From: Klebsiella electrica
GTDB taxonomy: Bacteria > Pseudomonadota > Gammaproteobacteria > Enterobacterales > Enterobacteriaceae
Assembly (NCBI RefSeq): GCF_006711645.1
Contig: NZ_CP041247.1
Location: 4,154,001-4,218,000 of the forward strand
Length of the DNA: 64,000 bases
Direction of reading: 5' to 3'
Under the pieces are notes generated by a model. It ran no database searches. It was not told the origin of the DNA and was given only the letters and a program-made list of their open reading frames with translations. Positions 29,063-38,279 of the stretch are shown here, piece by piece. Every line of letters begins with the position of its first letter. The stretch's first letter is position 1. The translations under genes and the position numbers were made by a program.

Positions 29063-29881
29063 ATGTTATCGGGTCTGTTTTCACGCTCCGCGGCTTCGTC
29101 CGCGGATTTTTCGCATTTGCAGCGCGCCAGTATAGAATTTCGCCAGGCGGCAAAACGCTACGGCGACCATCAGGTGCTCAACGGTATCAATCTACAGGTC
29201 GAACCCGGGGAAGTGGTCGCGATCCTCGGGCCGTCAGGATCGGGGAAATCAACGCTGATCCGCCTGGTCAATCAGCTCGAATCCCTTAGCGCAGGCGAGA
29301 TTCTGATCGACGGCAAACCCACTCGCCACCTTACGGACAGCGCGCTGCGTCAGTTACGCAGCCGCGTGGGCTTTGTTTTCCAGCAGTTCAACCTCTATGC
29401 CCATCTGACGGCGCAGGAAAATATCACCCTGGCGCTGGAGCGCGTGCACGGCTGGGAAAAAACCGCCGCCCGCGAACGCGCGCTGGCGCTGCTGCAACAG
29501 GTCGGGCTGGAGGATAAAGCCCGCCAGATGCCGGCCCAGCTCTCCGGCGGCCAGCAGCAGCGCGTGGCCATTGCCCGCGCCCTCGCCTCGTCGCCGCAAA
29601 TTATTCTCTTCGATGAACCCACCTCGGCGCTGGATCCGGAAATGATCGGCGAAGTGTTGCTGGTCATGAAGCAGCTGGCGCACAGCGGCATTACCATGGT
29701 GGTGGTGACGCATGAGATGCAGTTTGCCCGTGAAATTGCCGACCGGGTGGTGTTTATCGACGGTGGCGATATTCTCGAAGTGGCGCCGCCGGCGGACTTT
29801 TTCGCCCGGCCACAGCACGCCCGCACGCGGCGTTTTCTGCAAAAGGTGCTCAATCCGCTGCACCAGGAGAGTCTCGAGTGA
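29063..29881 (+). CDS. Polar amino-acid ABC transporter ATPase
   Basis: A 272-residue GlnQ/GltL-type ATPase. Walker [11 protein letters not shown]-loop [12 protein letters not shown], signature [15 protein letters not shown], Walker [16 protein letters not shown] and H-loop VVTHEMQFA are all intact. About 30 extra N-terminal residues precede the first conserved strand. The start follows the binding-protein stop by one base with a poor ribosome site, suggesting coupling. Overlaps the next permease by 4 bp. Confidence 0.88.
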   Translation: MLSGLFSRSAASSADFSHLQRASIEFRQAAKRYGDHQVLNGINLQVEPGEVVAILGPSGSGKSTLIRLVNQLESLSAGEILIDGKPTRHLTDSALRQLRSRVGFVFQQFNLYAHLTAQENITLALERVHGWEKTAARERALALLQQVGLEDKARQMPAQLSGGQQQRVAIARALASSPQIILFDEPTSALDPEMIGEVLLVMKQLAHSGITMVVVTHEMQFAREIADRVVFIDGGDILEVAPPADFFARPQHARTRRFLQKVLNPLHQESLE

Positions 29882-30630
29882 CCCCGGGTCTCGACTGGCA
29901 CGGCGTACTGAGTGGGCAGCCGCTGCAGTGGATAATCTCCGGCTTTCTGACCACCGTGTGGGTCAGCCTCGCCGGGATGGTGCTGGCCACGCTCCTGGCG
30001 GTGCTGCTGCTGGCGCTGCGCTTAGGCAGCGGCCGCGCCGGACTCGGGCTGGTGGCCTGCTGGGTCTCGCTGTTTCGCAATACGCCGCTGCTGGTACAAC
30101 TGCTGTTCTGGTATTTCGCCGCCTGGAACCTGCTGCCGCTGACGGCGCGAGATTTCATCAATGCCGACCACGCCTGGTCCATTCTGCCGGGTAACGTCTG
30201 GTGGCTGACCCCGGAGTTTCTCTGCTCGATGTGGGGGCTGGGGGTATTCACCTCGGCGTTTCTGGTCGAAGAGATCGCCTCCGGGCTGCGCGCCGTCAGC
30301 CACGGTCAGCGGGAAGCTGCCCTTGCGCAGGGTTTTACGCCGTGGGGCGAACTGCGTCATATTCTGCTGCCGCAGGGGCTGGCGAACGCCTGGCAACCGA
30401 TTATCGGCCAGTATCTGAACCTGATGAAGCTCTCGTCGCTGGCCAGCGGCATCGGCTTTGCCGAACTGACCTACCAGGTGCGGCAAATCGAAAGCTATAA
30501 CGCCCACGCGCTGGAAGCCTTCGCCGTCGGCACGGCGCTGTATCTGGCGCTTGGGGTGGTGATGGGGATGGCGCTGGCGCGTCTGGGTCCGGGCAACACG
30601 CAGCACAGGAGCGCACAGCATGAACGCTAA
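29878..30630 (+). CDS. Polar amino-acid ABC transporter permease 1
   Basis: A 250-residue HisMQ/GltJ-type permease with five or so membrane segments. The family motif is [18 protein letters not shown] and the EAA loop is [21 protein letters not shown]. Starts in an ATP-binding-gene overlap and ends 11 bp into the second permease. It forms a heterodimeric channel with it. Confidence 0.87.
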   Translation: MTPGLDWHGVLSGQPLQWIISGFLTTVWVSLAGMVLATLLAVLLLALRLGSGRAGLGLVACWVSLFRNTPLLVQLLFWYFAAWNLLPLTARDFINADHAWSILPGNVWWLTPEFLCSMWGLGVFTSAFLVEEIASGLRAVSHGQREAALAQGFTPWGELRHILLPQGLANAWQPIIGQYLNLMKLSSLASGIGFAELTYQVRQIESYNAHALEAFAVGTALYLALGVVMGMALARLGPGNTQHRSAQHER

Positions 30631-31309
30631 TCTGGCGGTTATCGCCGATAACCTCGATTACCTGCTGTGGGGACGGCTGGCGGACGGCATTCCCGGCGGC
30701 GTGGCGTTGACGCTGATGATGGCGCTCGGCGCCGCGGCGCTGGCGCTTCCCCTCGGTATTCTGCTGGCAGGCGCCGCCTGGCGTTATGGCGGCCTGGTGC
30801 GCCGGCTGCTGTTCCTGTGGGCGGAGTTGATTCGCGGCATTCCGCTTATTTTCGTCATTTTTTGGCTCTGGTATCTGCTGCCGATGCTGACCGGGAGCGA
30901 CCTGCCGGGGGCGGTGACCGTCACCCTGGCGCTGGCATGGTTTACCGCCGCCTCGGTGATGCACTCGGTGCTGGCGGGGCTGCAGTCATTGCCCGCCGGG
31001 CAATTTGAAGCGGCGCGAACCCAGGGATTTTCTGCCGGGCAAGCGCTGCGTGTGATCCTGCTGCCGCAGGCGCTGCGCAATGTTCAGCCCTCGCTGGTCG
31101 GGATTTTTATCAACCTGCTGAAAGACACCTCGCTGGCGTTTATTGTCAACGTGCCGGAGCTCACCACCGTCGCCGGCCAGGTCAATAACCGGGTACAAAT
31201 CTACCCGCTGGCGATTTTTGTCTTCACCGGCGCGGTCTATTACCTGCTGTGCTGCGGCCTGAGCCTGCTGGCTAACCGTCGCTATCTCCGGCGCTACGCC
31301 CGCGCCTAA
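30620..31309 (+). CDS. Polar amino-acid ABC transporter permease 2
   Basis: A 229-residue GltK/HisQ-type permease: ELIRGIPLIFVIFWLWYLLP near the middle and the EAA loop FEAARTQGFSAGQALRVILLP. The start overlaps the end of the first permease by 11 bp. It completes the four-gene operon; about 175 bp separate it from the phosphonate genes, which have their own regulatory site. Confidence 0.87.
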   Translation: MNANLAVIADNLDYLLWGRLADGIPGGVALTLMMALGAAALALPLGILLAGAAWRYGGLVRRLLFLWAELIRGIPLIFVIFWLWYLLPMLTGSDLPGAVTVTLALAWFTAASVMHSVLAGLQSLPAGQFEAARTQGFSAGQALRVILLPQALRNVQPSLVGIFINLLKDTSLAFIVNVPELTTVAGQVNNRVQIYPLAIFVFTGAVYYLLCCGLSLLANRRYLRRYARA

Positions 31310-31417
31310 GACACGGCGGCGCATCCACCCCTGCGCCGCCGGTCTGGCCCTTCGTCCCAACGGATTGCGCGACATTGCTCGCGCAATAACCGCACCGTTC
31401 ACCGTTTTTTCGTCTTA

Positions 31418-31435
31418 CCGTCATATAACGATCAC
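31418..31435 (+). promoter_or_regulatory. Pho box upstream of the phosphonate transporter
   Basis: CCGTCATATAACGATCAC matches the PhoB-binding consensus CTGTCATAWAWCTGTCAY at 15 of 18 positions, with both 7-base half repeats recognisable. It lies 68 bp before the chosen phnC start and points toward it. This predicts induction by phosphate starvation. Confidence 0.7.
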
Positions 31436-31485
31436 ATAAAAAACCATTAATAGTGCCCAGTTTAATGACGAATCTGGACGCTCTT

Positions 31486-32328
31486 ATGAATAGTTCTCTT
31501 GCCGCGGTAACCGAAACCGATTATCCGCATTTTGGTCAGCCGAATACCGACCGGCAGCGGAAAGTCTTAAGCGTGCGTAACCTGAATAAGTCTTACAGCG
31601 CGCAGCAAACCGTACTCGATAACATCAGTTTTGATCTGCATGCCGGCGAGCTGGTGGGCGTGATTGGCCGCTCCGGCGCCGGGAAGTCGACGCTGCTGCA
31701 TGTGCTGAACGGCACCCACAGCGCCACCAGCGGTGAGATCCTCAGCTACCCGGAAGTGGGCACGCCGCACGATGTGGCGAAGCTAAAAGGCCGCGCGCTG
31801 AACGCCTGGCGTAGCGAGTGCGGCATGATTTTCCAGGACTTCTGCCTGGTGCCGCGTCTTGACGTGTTAACCAACGTCCTGCTGGGCCGGCTGAGCCAGA
31901 CTTCCACGCTGAAATCCCTGTTTAAGATCTTCCCTGACGCCGACCGCGCGCGCGCCATCTCGCTGCTGGAGTGGATGAATATGCTGCCCCATGCCCTGCA
32001 GCGGGCAGAAAACCTCTCCGGCGGGCAGATGCAGCGCGTGGCGATTTGTCGCGCGCTGATGCAGAACCCCGGTATTTTGCTGGCCGATGAGCCTGTCGCC
32101 TCTCTCGATCCGAAAAACACCCAGCGCATCATGAACGTACTGCGCGAAATCAGTGAACAGGGCATCAGCGTGATGGTGAACCTGCACTCGGTGGAACTGG
32201 TGAAAGAGTATTGCACGCGGGTGATTGGCGTAGCGAAGGGCAACATTATTTTTGACGACCATCCCTTACGGCTGACTCAGGATATTCTGCATCGGCTGTA
32301 CGGGGATGAAATTAGCCAATTGCATTAA
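31486..32328 (+). CDS. phnC: Phosphonate-type ABC transporter ATPase (PhnC-like)
   Basis: The ATPase of about 280 residues has Walker [10 protein letters not shown], signature [15 protein letters not shown], Walker [14 protein letters not shown] and the H-loop in VNLHSVEL. This is the PhnC pattern ([11 protein letters not shown] and NLHSVELV are PhnC-like). Possible starts are GTG 31453, ATG 31465 and ATG 31486; the last is favoured by a GGAC box and by the family N-terminus. First gene of phnC-phnD-phnE-phnE. Confidence 0.85.
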   Translation: MNSSLAAVTETDYPHFGQPNTDRQRKVLSVRNLNKSYSAQQTVLDNISFDLHAGELVGVIGRSGAGKSTLLHVLNGTHSATSGEILSYPEVGTPHDVAKLKGRALNAWRSECGMIFQDFCLVPRLDVLTNVLLGRLSQTSTLKSLFKIFPDADRARAISLLEWMNMLPHALQRAENLSGGQMQRVAICRALMQNPGILLADEPVASLDPKNTQRIMNVLREISEQGISVMVNLHSVELVKEYCTRVIGVAKGNIIFDDHPLRLTQDILHRLYGDEISQLH

Positions 32329-32351
32329 TTTCCACTCACACGGACAATATA

Positions 32352-33293
32352 ATGAAACAATACATCACTGGTGCAGTTCGTATATCCGCCGCGGTCGCGG
32401 GAATGATGATGGCATGGCAGGCTGGCGCTGCGGAACAGCCAAAAGAATTAAACCTGGGGATCCTGGGGGGTCAGAACGCCACCCAGCAAATTGGTGATAA
32501 CCAGTGTGTAAAACAGTTTCTCGACAAAGAGCTGAACGTCGATACCAAATTACGCAACTCCTCTGACTATTCCGGCGTTATTCAGGGTCTGCTGGGCGGT
32601 AAAGTGGACGTCGTGTTGAGTATGTCGCCTTCGTCTTACGCTTCGGTTTATATCAATAACCCGAAAGCGGTCGATATTGTTGGTATCGCCGTGGATGATA
32701 AAGATCAGTCCCGTGGCTACCACTCGGTGGTCATTGTCAAAGCCGACAGCCCGTATAAGAAGTTAGAAGATCTGAAAGGTAAAGCATTCGGCTTTGCCGA
32801 CCCGGACTCCACTTCCGGCTATTTGATCCCGAACCACGCCTTCAAACAGAAATTCGGCGGCACTTCGGATAACAAATACAACAACTTCTTCTCCAGCGTC
32901 ACCTTCTCCGGCGGCCACGAGCAGGACATCCTGGGCGTGCTGAACGGCCAGTTCGCGGGTGCGGTCACCTGGACCTCGATGGTCGGCGACTACAACAGCG
33001 GCTACAGCGTTGGTGCTTTCAACCGTCTGATTCGTATGGATCATCCTGATCTGATGAAACAGATCCGTATCATCTGGCAATCGCCGCTGATCCCTAACGG
33101 CCCGATCCTGGTCAGCAACGCGCTGCCGGCTGACTTTAAAGCCAAAGTCATCACCGCTATCAAAAAGCTGGATACCGACAACCACGCCTGCTTTGTGAAA
33201 GCGATGGGCGGTACTCAGCATATCGGTCCGGGCAGCGTGGCCGACTTCCAGCAGATTATCGATATGAAACGCGAGCTGGTAAGCGCCCGTTAA
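32352..33293 (+). CDS. phnD: Phosphonate-type periplasmic binding protein (PhnD-like)
   Basis: A 313-residue PhnD-family protein with a signal peptide (cleavage near QAGAAEQ). Features of the family are LNLGILGGQNATQQIGDNQC, the DVVLSMSPSSYASVY ligand loop and AFGFADPDSTSGYLIP. The same family binds phosphonates, phosphite or phosphate esters. The GGQNATQ loop close to the N-terminus lies in the ligand pocket. No C-P lyase or phosphonatase gene is in the window, so the ligand is open. Confidence 0.85.
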   Translation: MKQYITGAVRISAAVAGMMMAWQAGAAEQPKELNLGILGGQNATQQIGDNQCVKQFLDKELNVDTKLRNSSDYSGVIQGLLGGKVDVVLSMSPSSYASVYINNPKAVDIVGIAVDDKDQSRGYHSVVIVKADSPYKKLEDLKGKAFGFADPDSTSGYLIPNHAFKQKFGGTSDNKYNNFFSSVTFSGGHEQDILGVLNGQFAGAVTWTSMVGDYNSGYSVGAFNRLIRMDHPDLMKQIRIIWQSPLIPNGPILVSNALPADFKAKVITAIKKLDTDNHACFVKAMGGTQHIGPGSVADFQQIIDMKRELVSAR

Positions 33294-33356
33294 TCTCGCC
33301 CCAACGCCGCCTCCGTGGCAGTCCGCGTGAGGCGGCGGCATCCTGAAGACCCGCGT

Positions 33357-34229
33357 ATGAATATATCGAACACCGAATTTGAACGTTATTACCAGCAGAT
33401 ACGGGCGCGACAAAAGCGCGATACCTTTAGCTGGTCGGTGCTCCTGCTGGTGCTGTATTTCGCCGCCGGCAGCGCCGCTGAATTTAATCTCTTCACCATC
33501 TGGCACTCTCTGCCGAATTTTCTCGATTATATGTTTGAGACGCTGCCGACGCTCCACGTCAGCACGCTGTTCGCCGATGTCCACACCAAAGGCTCGCTGG
33601 CCTACTGGGGCTATCGTCTGCCGATTCAGCTGCCGCTTATCTGGGAAACATTACAACTGGCGCTGGCGTCCACGCTGATTGCGGTGGTCATTGCCACCCT
33701 GCTGGCGTTCCTCGCCGCCAATAACGCCTGGTCGCCGCCGCCGCTGCGTTTCGCCATCCGCGTTCTGGTGGCGTTTTTACGCACTATGCCGGAGCTGGCG
33801 TGGGCGGTGATTTTCGTGATGGCCTTCGGCATCGGCGCCATTCCCGGGTTTCTGGCCCTGATGCTGCACACCATCGGCAGCCTGACTAAGCTGTTTTACG
33901 AAGCGGTGGAAAGCGCACAGGACAAACCGGTACGCGGCCTGATGGCCTGCGGGGCTTCGCCTGTCCAGCGCATTCGCTTCGCGCTGTGGCCGCAGGTCAA
34001 ACCGATTTTTCTCTCCTACGGCTTTATGCGTCTGGAGATTAACTTTCGCTCGTCAACCATTCTTGGGCTGGTGGGCGCCGGCGGGATCGGTCAGGAGCTG
34101 ATGACCAACATCAAGCTGGATCGTTACGATCAGGTCAGCATCACGCTGCTGCTGATCATCATCGTGGTGTCGCTGCTGGATATGCTGTCCGGTCGCCTGC
34201 GACAGTGGGTTCTTGAGGGTAAAAAATGA
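33357..34229 (+). CDS. phnE: Phosphonate-type ABC permease 1 (PhnE-like)
   Basis: A 290-residue PhnE-family permease. The EAA-type loop is YEAVESAQDKPVRGLMACGAS and the conserved tail is FRSSTILGLVGAGGIGQEL. The ATG at 33357 is chosen; an upstream in-frame GTG lies in the spacer after phnD without a ribosome site. The gene overlaps the second permease by 4 bp. Confidence 0.86.
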   Translation: MNISNTEFERYYQQIRARQKRDTFSWSVLLLVLYFAAGSAAEFNLFTIWHSLPNFLDYMFETLPTLHVSTLFADVHTKGSLAYWGYRLPIQLPLIWETLQLALASTLIAVVIATLLAFLAANNAWSPPPLRFAIRVLVAFLRTMPELAWAVIFVMAFGIGAIPGFLALMLHTIGSLTKLFYEAVESAQDKPVRGLMACGASPVQRIRFALWPQVKPIFLSYGFMRLEINFRSSTILGLVGAGGIGQELMTNIKLDRYDQVSITLLLIIIVVSLLDMLSGRLRQWVLEGKK

Positions 34230-35107
34230 GTCAATGGCAGAGCCAACCGGATGTCGCCGCCAGCCGTCGGCAGCATCGGCAACTGTATCAAGCCCAGGGG
34301 CGCTATTTGCGCTTCGTCGGTCTGCTGACGCTGGCGGGCCTGCTTTACTACGTCTGGTTTTTTACCCAGTTTGGCATCAGCGGCGAGCAGCTCACTACCG
34401 GTCTGCAGCAAATCGGCCGTTATCTGCTGCGGATGTTCGTCTGGCACGACTTTTTCAACTGGCCGTTTGCCTACTATTTCACGCAGATCGGCATCACTCT
34501 GGCGATTGTCTTCGTCGGGACCCTGACCGCGACGGTGATTGCGCTGCTGCTCTCTTTCCTCGCGGCGCGTAATATTATGCGCGGGTTGATTCCCGGATTT
34601 ATCGCTCTGCTGATGCGCCGCCTGTTTGACGTGCTGCGCGGCATTGATATGGCTATCTGGGGGCTGATTTTCGTCCGCGCCGTGGGCCTCGGGCCGCTGG
34701 CCGGGGTGCTGGCGATTATTATGCAGGATACCGGGTTGCTCGGGCGGCTGTATGCGGAAGGGCATGAGGCGGTTGACCGCTCGCCGGGACGCGGGCTGAC
34801 CGCGGTGGGCGCGAATGGCCTGCAGAAACACCGCTTCGGCATTTTTACCCAGTCTTTCCCGACGTTTCTGGCGCTGAGCCTGTATCAGATTGAGTCGAAT
34901 ACCCGTTCCGCCGCGGTGTTAGGCTTTGTCGGCGCCGGCGGTATCGGCCTGATTTATGCGGAAAACATGCGGCTGTGGAACTGGGACGTGGTGATGTTTA
35001 TTACCCTGCTGCTGGTGGTCGTGGTCATGGCGATGGATACGCTCTCGGCGTGGTTACGCCGCCGCTATATTGGCGGTAGCGTGGTGCCGCTATTTAAAGC
35101 CGATTAG
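34226..35107 (+). CDS. phnE: Phosphonate-type ABC permease 2 (PhnE-like)
   Basis: A 293-residue second PhnE-type permease, clearly paralogous to the first: EGHEAVDRSPGRGLTAVGAN is the docking loop and NTRSAAVLGFVGAGGIGL the conserved tail. The pair should form a heterodimeric channel, unlike the single PhnE of E. coli. Starts in an ATGA overlap. Last gene of the operon; REP palindromes follow. Confidence 0.86.
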   Translation: MSQWQSQPDVAASRRQHRQLYQAQGRYLRFVGLLTLAGLLYYVWFFTQFGISGEQLTTGLQQIGRYLLRMFVWHDFFNWPFAYYFTQIGITLAIVFVGTLTATVIALLLSFLAARNIMRGLIPGFIALLMRRLFDVLRGIDMAIWGLIFVRAVGLGPLAGVLAIIMQDTGLLGRLYAEGHEAVDRSPGRGLTAVGANGLQKHRFGIFTQSFPTFLALSLYQIESNTRSAAVLGFVGAGGIGLIYAENMRLWNWDVVMFITLLLVVVVMAMDTLSAWLRRRYIGGSVVPLFKAD

Positions 35108-35110
35108 CTT

Positions 35111-35492
35111 TTCCCGGATCGCGCTGCGCTTATCCGGGCTACAGGTTCATGCTGTTTGGTAGCCCGGACAGGTGCGCAGCACCGCCTCCGGGAAGGCATC
35201 AATACGCCAGATTATCGTGCCCACGCCAGCGGTAGTTAACCACCGCAGCACCCGGCCCGTAGCCCGGACAGGTGCGTAGCACCGCCTCCGGGAAGGCATC
35301 AACACGCCAGATTATCGTGCCCGCGCCAGCGGTAGTTAACCACCGCAGCACCCGGCCCGTAGCCCGGACAGGTGCGTAGCACCGCCTCCGGGAAGTCATC
35401 AACACGCCAGATTATCGTGCCCGCGCCAGCGGTAGTTAACCACCGCAGCACCCGGCCCGTAGCCCGGACAGGTGCGTAGCACCGCCTCCGGG
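35111..35492. repeat. Tandem repeat of exactly 100 bp, three full copies and a part
   Basis: AGCCCGGACAGGTGCG recurs at 35161, 35261, 35361 and 35461, a period of exactly 100 bp. Copies are almost identical (a few substitutions). Each joins a REP palindrome (GTAGCCCGGACAGGTGCGYA and GCACCGCCTCCGGG) to a unique 65-bp stretch containing CGCCAGATTATCGTGCCC. The left flank (35111-35150) has one more REP. Open frames crossing it repeat with the unit and are not genes. Confidence 0.93.
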
Positions 35493-35497
35493 GAAAA

Positions 35498-36163
35498 TCA
35501 CAGCCGCCACTCCAGCACTGGCCAGTTGTGGCTGGCATTCGCCGCCGCCAGCTGCGGGCACGGGTTAACCAGCCGGACATGGTCGGCATGCAGACACAGC
35601 GGCAAGTCGTTTATCGAATCGGTATAGAAGGTCACCTCACCAGAATACGCGGGATGCGCCTGTCGCCACTGCGCCAGACGCACGACTTTCCCCTGCTGAT
35701 AGCTTGGCGTCCCGGCAATCACCCCGCTATAACAGCCATCGGCCATCTCCACATCGATACCTAACGCCTCCTCAATCCCCAGCTCCGCCGCTACCGCTTG
35801 CACCAGCAGGCTGACCGACGCCGAGATAACCAACATCTGTTCGCCTCCCGCCTGGAGAGTACGAATGAGGTCCCACGCCTGCGGATAAACGCGCGGCACA
35901 ATCTCTTCGCGCACGCAGCGCGCGAGCAGAGAGTCCACTTCCGGCTTCGGCACGCCGATCAGCGGAGCCTGAATCAGGGCCACGTAGTCGGCGATATTCA
36001 TTTCACCGCGATCGTAATCGTCCATCAGCGTCGCTTCCCGCGCCAGATACGCCGGATCGCTCACCCACCCTTCGCGCACCAGGAACCGGCTCCATACCGT
36101 GCTGCTGTCGCCCTTAATCAAGGTATTATCCAGATCGAAAATCGTCAGATTTTTGGCCATCAT
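35498..36163 (-). CDS. HAD-IB family phosphatase (SerB-like)
   Basis: A 221-residue haloacid-dehalogenase hydrolase: motif I DLDNTL (Asp10, Asp12), motif II serine in VISAS, motif III lysine in QGKVVRLA and motif IV DSINDLPL. This set marks the phosphoserine-phosphatase-like HAD-IB subfamily with a small helical cap. Substrate unknown. Two adjacent ATGs (36163, 36160) are possible starts. It faces the phn operon across the 100-bp repeat array, so co-regulation is not indicated. Confidence 0.85.
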   Translation of the reverse strand: MMAKNLTIFDLDNTLIKGDSSTVWSRFLVREGWVSDPAYLAREATLMDDYDRGEMNIADYVALIQAPLIGVPKPEVDSLLARCVREEIVPRVYPQAWDLIRTLQAGGEQMLVISASVSLLVQAVAAELGIEEALGIDVEMADGCYSGVIAGTPSYQQGKVVRLAQWRQAHPAYSGEVTFYTDSINDLPLCLHADHVRLVNPCPQLAAANASHNWPVLEWRL

Positions 36164-36203
36164 TATTTTCCCTAATCAGCAAAATTGGCTCGCCAGAGCA
36201 TGC

Positions 36204-36449
36204 TTAAGCAAGATGACAGGAGAATGACTCGCCTGCGCACCGGACAAAGGGTAGCAAAAAGAGAGGGAAAACGGGCAGATTAGCGGCGATATACCGTGAA
36301 ACATGGCAACATATCGCCGCACGGTTATCCCAGAGGCTTAGCGCCAACAGTACCGCCAGCGACAACAGCGGGTAACTCCGCGCATGCCAGCGATCCGGCA
36401 GAGGCGTCAGCCAACGGGCAGCCAGTACATCGCACCGGATGCGGCTCAC
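36204..36449 (-). CDS. Possible short membrane ORF or gene remnant after the arylsulfotransferase
   Basis: Eighty-one codons starting at GTG 36449 with GGAAAGGG seven bases upstream, 19 bp after the arylsulfotransferase stop and in the same direction. The first half has natural codon use and one hydrophobic stretch (LLSLAVLLALSLWDN). The second half looks random with rare codons, as after a frameshift or truncation. I do not recognise a family. It may be the remains of a membrane gene once in this operon. Confidence 0.25.
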   Translation of the reverse strand: MSRIRCDVLAARWLTPLPDRWHARSYPLLSLAVLLALSLWDNRAAICCHVSRYIAANLPVFPLFLLPFVRCAGESFSCHLA

Positions 36450-36467
36450 TGCCCTTTCCAGACCGGA

Positions 36468-38255
36468 TTACAGCGCCGCGCTCTGTAGCCAGTCCAGCAG
36501 GCTTTCCACGGAAAGATCCGCCGGGGCCCGCGCCGTCGGTTGACCCGATTTCACCACCAGCAGCGCAGGTAAACCACGGACCCCCAGCGCTGTCGCCAGT
36601 TCCTGGTGGCGATCGGCATCCAGATAGCGCGTCTCCAGCGTCGCCAGGTGACTGGCGACGCTCGTCTGACGCAGCAGTTGCCACAGCTTACGGCAGTGCA
36701 CGCAACGTTCGGCGCCGACGAACAGCAGCAGTGTAGACGCGCTATGTAATTCGCTTTCCGCGCTCAGCGGGGTGAACCGGCTCTCCGCCACGCGGAACAG
36801 TTTCGGGCTGCGACGCAGAGTATCGTTATCGGTCGCCACGCACAGCGCATCGGCGCTTTTACTGTAGGGTTGCACGCCGGCAACGCGCACCACGCTCTGC
36901 GCCGGGCCTGCCGCGGCGGCGCCGGGCTGGCGCAACGTGCGCACGTCAACCGCCGCAATCGGGACTTCGGACGGCTGCGTCAGCTGCGGGATCCAGGCAT
37001 ACGGAATACGGTAGGCGCGGTAAACCATATTGTTATTCAACGTCTTGCCCCAGAATGGCGAAATATACTCCCAGACAATTTCATGGTCGCGGGTCACTTC
37101 AAAAATGCGGCCGTTGGAACCTTCGTTGATGAGGGTATTGCCGTTTTCCAGGCGCTGCATATTGCTGATATACGGGCTATAGAACCGATATGAGTCGGTT
37201 GGCTGCGGTAGATCCGCCTCATACGGCGAGTAGCGCCATTCGATATCGAGCGTCAGCGGGTTGATCTCAAGGATCCGCGAATAGTCGCGCCAGGCATTTT
37301 TCACCCCGTCCGCCGATGCCGGATTGGGGGCGCCGTACCCGGCCCAGCCGCCGTTATCGAAGATCAGAATATTGCCCGCCCCCGGTAATCCCTGGGGGAT
37401 CATATGCGCATGGTGTTGGCCGATAATCCAGCCCAGATGCTTCAGCTGCGGTGTGCTGTAGTCCGGGCCAAGCTGCCAGACGATCTTGCCGCTCTGTTTA
37501 TCGATAATGGCGATAATGTTAGATTCACGCGCGTCCCAGATAATGTTGTCAGGATGAAAACGCGAATCGCCGGCGTCATACCATTTGTTCGGCCCCAGCG
37601 CCGACATGGAGTTGATGTGCATCCAGTCACCCATCCCGCCGCCGCTGGCGCGCATGTTGGGGTTATTGTGCAGCGCCGCGCGCGCCGCATCGTCAAAACC
37701 CAGCTCGTGAAAATGATCGCTGCAGCGCCATTCCCACACCACATTGCCCTGCCAGTCGACTTCAATGATGGTGTCATCGAGCAGCAGCTTGTCGGAAATC
37801 GCTTCGTTCACCAGGTTGGTGTGGGCCAGAATTAAGGTGTTACCGCCGTCAACCTGCGGCTCCAGCCCCGGCGCGTAATAGCCCACCGGATTCCCGGCGC
37901 GCTGATAATCATGGTGCGCGCGCGCCATCCAGCGCGGCGCATGACCCGGGTCGCTCACCTGTTCATAGCGGTCAAATTTCCAGGTGATATTGCCTTCCCA
38001 GTCCACCTGAATCAGGTCGAGCATATCCTGCATGCCGTAGCGGGGATCACGTTCGCCGCTGTGGCCCAGAATCGTCCCGCCGGGCAGGATCTTGTTCGGA
38101 AAACCGTGCAGCTCGGGCCATTCGCGGACTACGTTGCCATTCATATCGACCAGAATCGCCCCGCGTTCGGTGGCCTGAAAAACGGTATAGCCGCTCCATG
38201 CGCGCTGCGGATCGTAAAGCGTAGCGCCGGTCGGGTAGACGGAAGGATGTCCCAT
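36468..38255 (-). CDS. astA: Arylsulfotransferase with C-terminal thioredoxin-like domain
   Basis: The 595-residue protein is an Arylsulfotransferase-family beta-propeller (residues about 15-430: repeats such as VDWEGNITWKFD, VDWQGNVVWEW, GNTLIN). A thioredoxin-like domain occupies about 505-595, with Cys518-Val-His-Cys521 and the cis-proline loop GLPAL. There is no signal peptide, unlike E. coli periplasmic ASST, so it should act in the cytoplasm. Such enzymes move sulfate from aryl sulfate esters to phenols. It is the last gene of an ABC operon for sulfonate/sulfate-ester-like substrates. In Pseudomonas putida astA lies with atsRBC and sftR, the same gene set. Good ribosome site GGAGTGAC. 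Confidence 0.8.
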   Translation of the reverse strand: MGHPSVYPTGATLYDPQRAWSGYTVFQATERGAILVDMNGNVVREWPELHGFPNKILPGGTILGHSGERDPRYGMQDMLDLIQVDWEGNITWKFDRYEQVSDPGHAPRWMARAHHDYQRAGNPVGYYAPGLEPQVDGGNTLILAHTNLVNEAISDKLLLDDTIIEVDWQGNVVWEWRCSDHFHELGFDDAARAALHNNPNMRASGGGMGDWMHINSMSALGPNKWYDAGDSRFHPDNIIWDARESNIIAIIDKQSGKIVWQLGPDYSTPQLKHLGWIIGQHHAHMIPQGLPGAGNILIFDNGGWAGYGAPNPASADGVKNAWRDYSRILEINPLTLDIEWRYSPYEADLPQPTDSYRFYSPYISNMQRLENGNTLINEGSNGRIFEVTRDHEIVWEYISPFWGKTLNNNMVYRAYRIPYAWIPQLTQPSEVPIAAVDVRTLRQPGAAAAGPAQSVVRVAGVQPYSKSADALCVATDNDTLRRSPKLFRVAESRFTPLSAESELHSASTLLLFVGAERCVHCRKLWQLLRQTSVASHLATLETRYLDADRHQELATALGVRGLPALLVVKSGQPTARAPADLSVESLLDWLQSAAL

Positions 38256-38279
38256 ATTGTCACTCCTTAAATAGTCAAA

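Noticed and set aside
28252..35107. One joint operon of the amino-acid and phosphonate transporters
   Set aside because: A gap of about 175 bp with its own Pho box separates them.
7025..35492. CRISPR array
   Set aside because: The tandem arrays have 100- and 116-bp contiguous units without unique spacers and without cas genes.
35199..35589. Minus-strand frames over the 100-bp repeats
   Set aside because: Same reason: internal repetition follows the DNA array.
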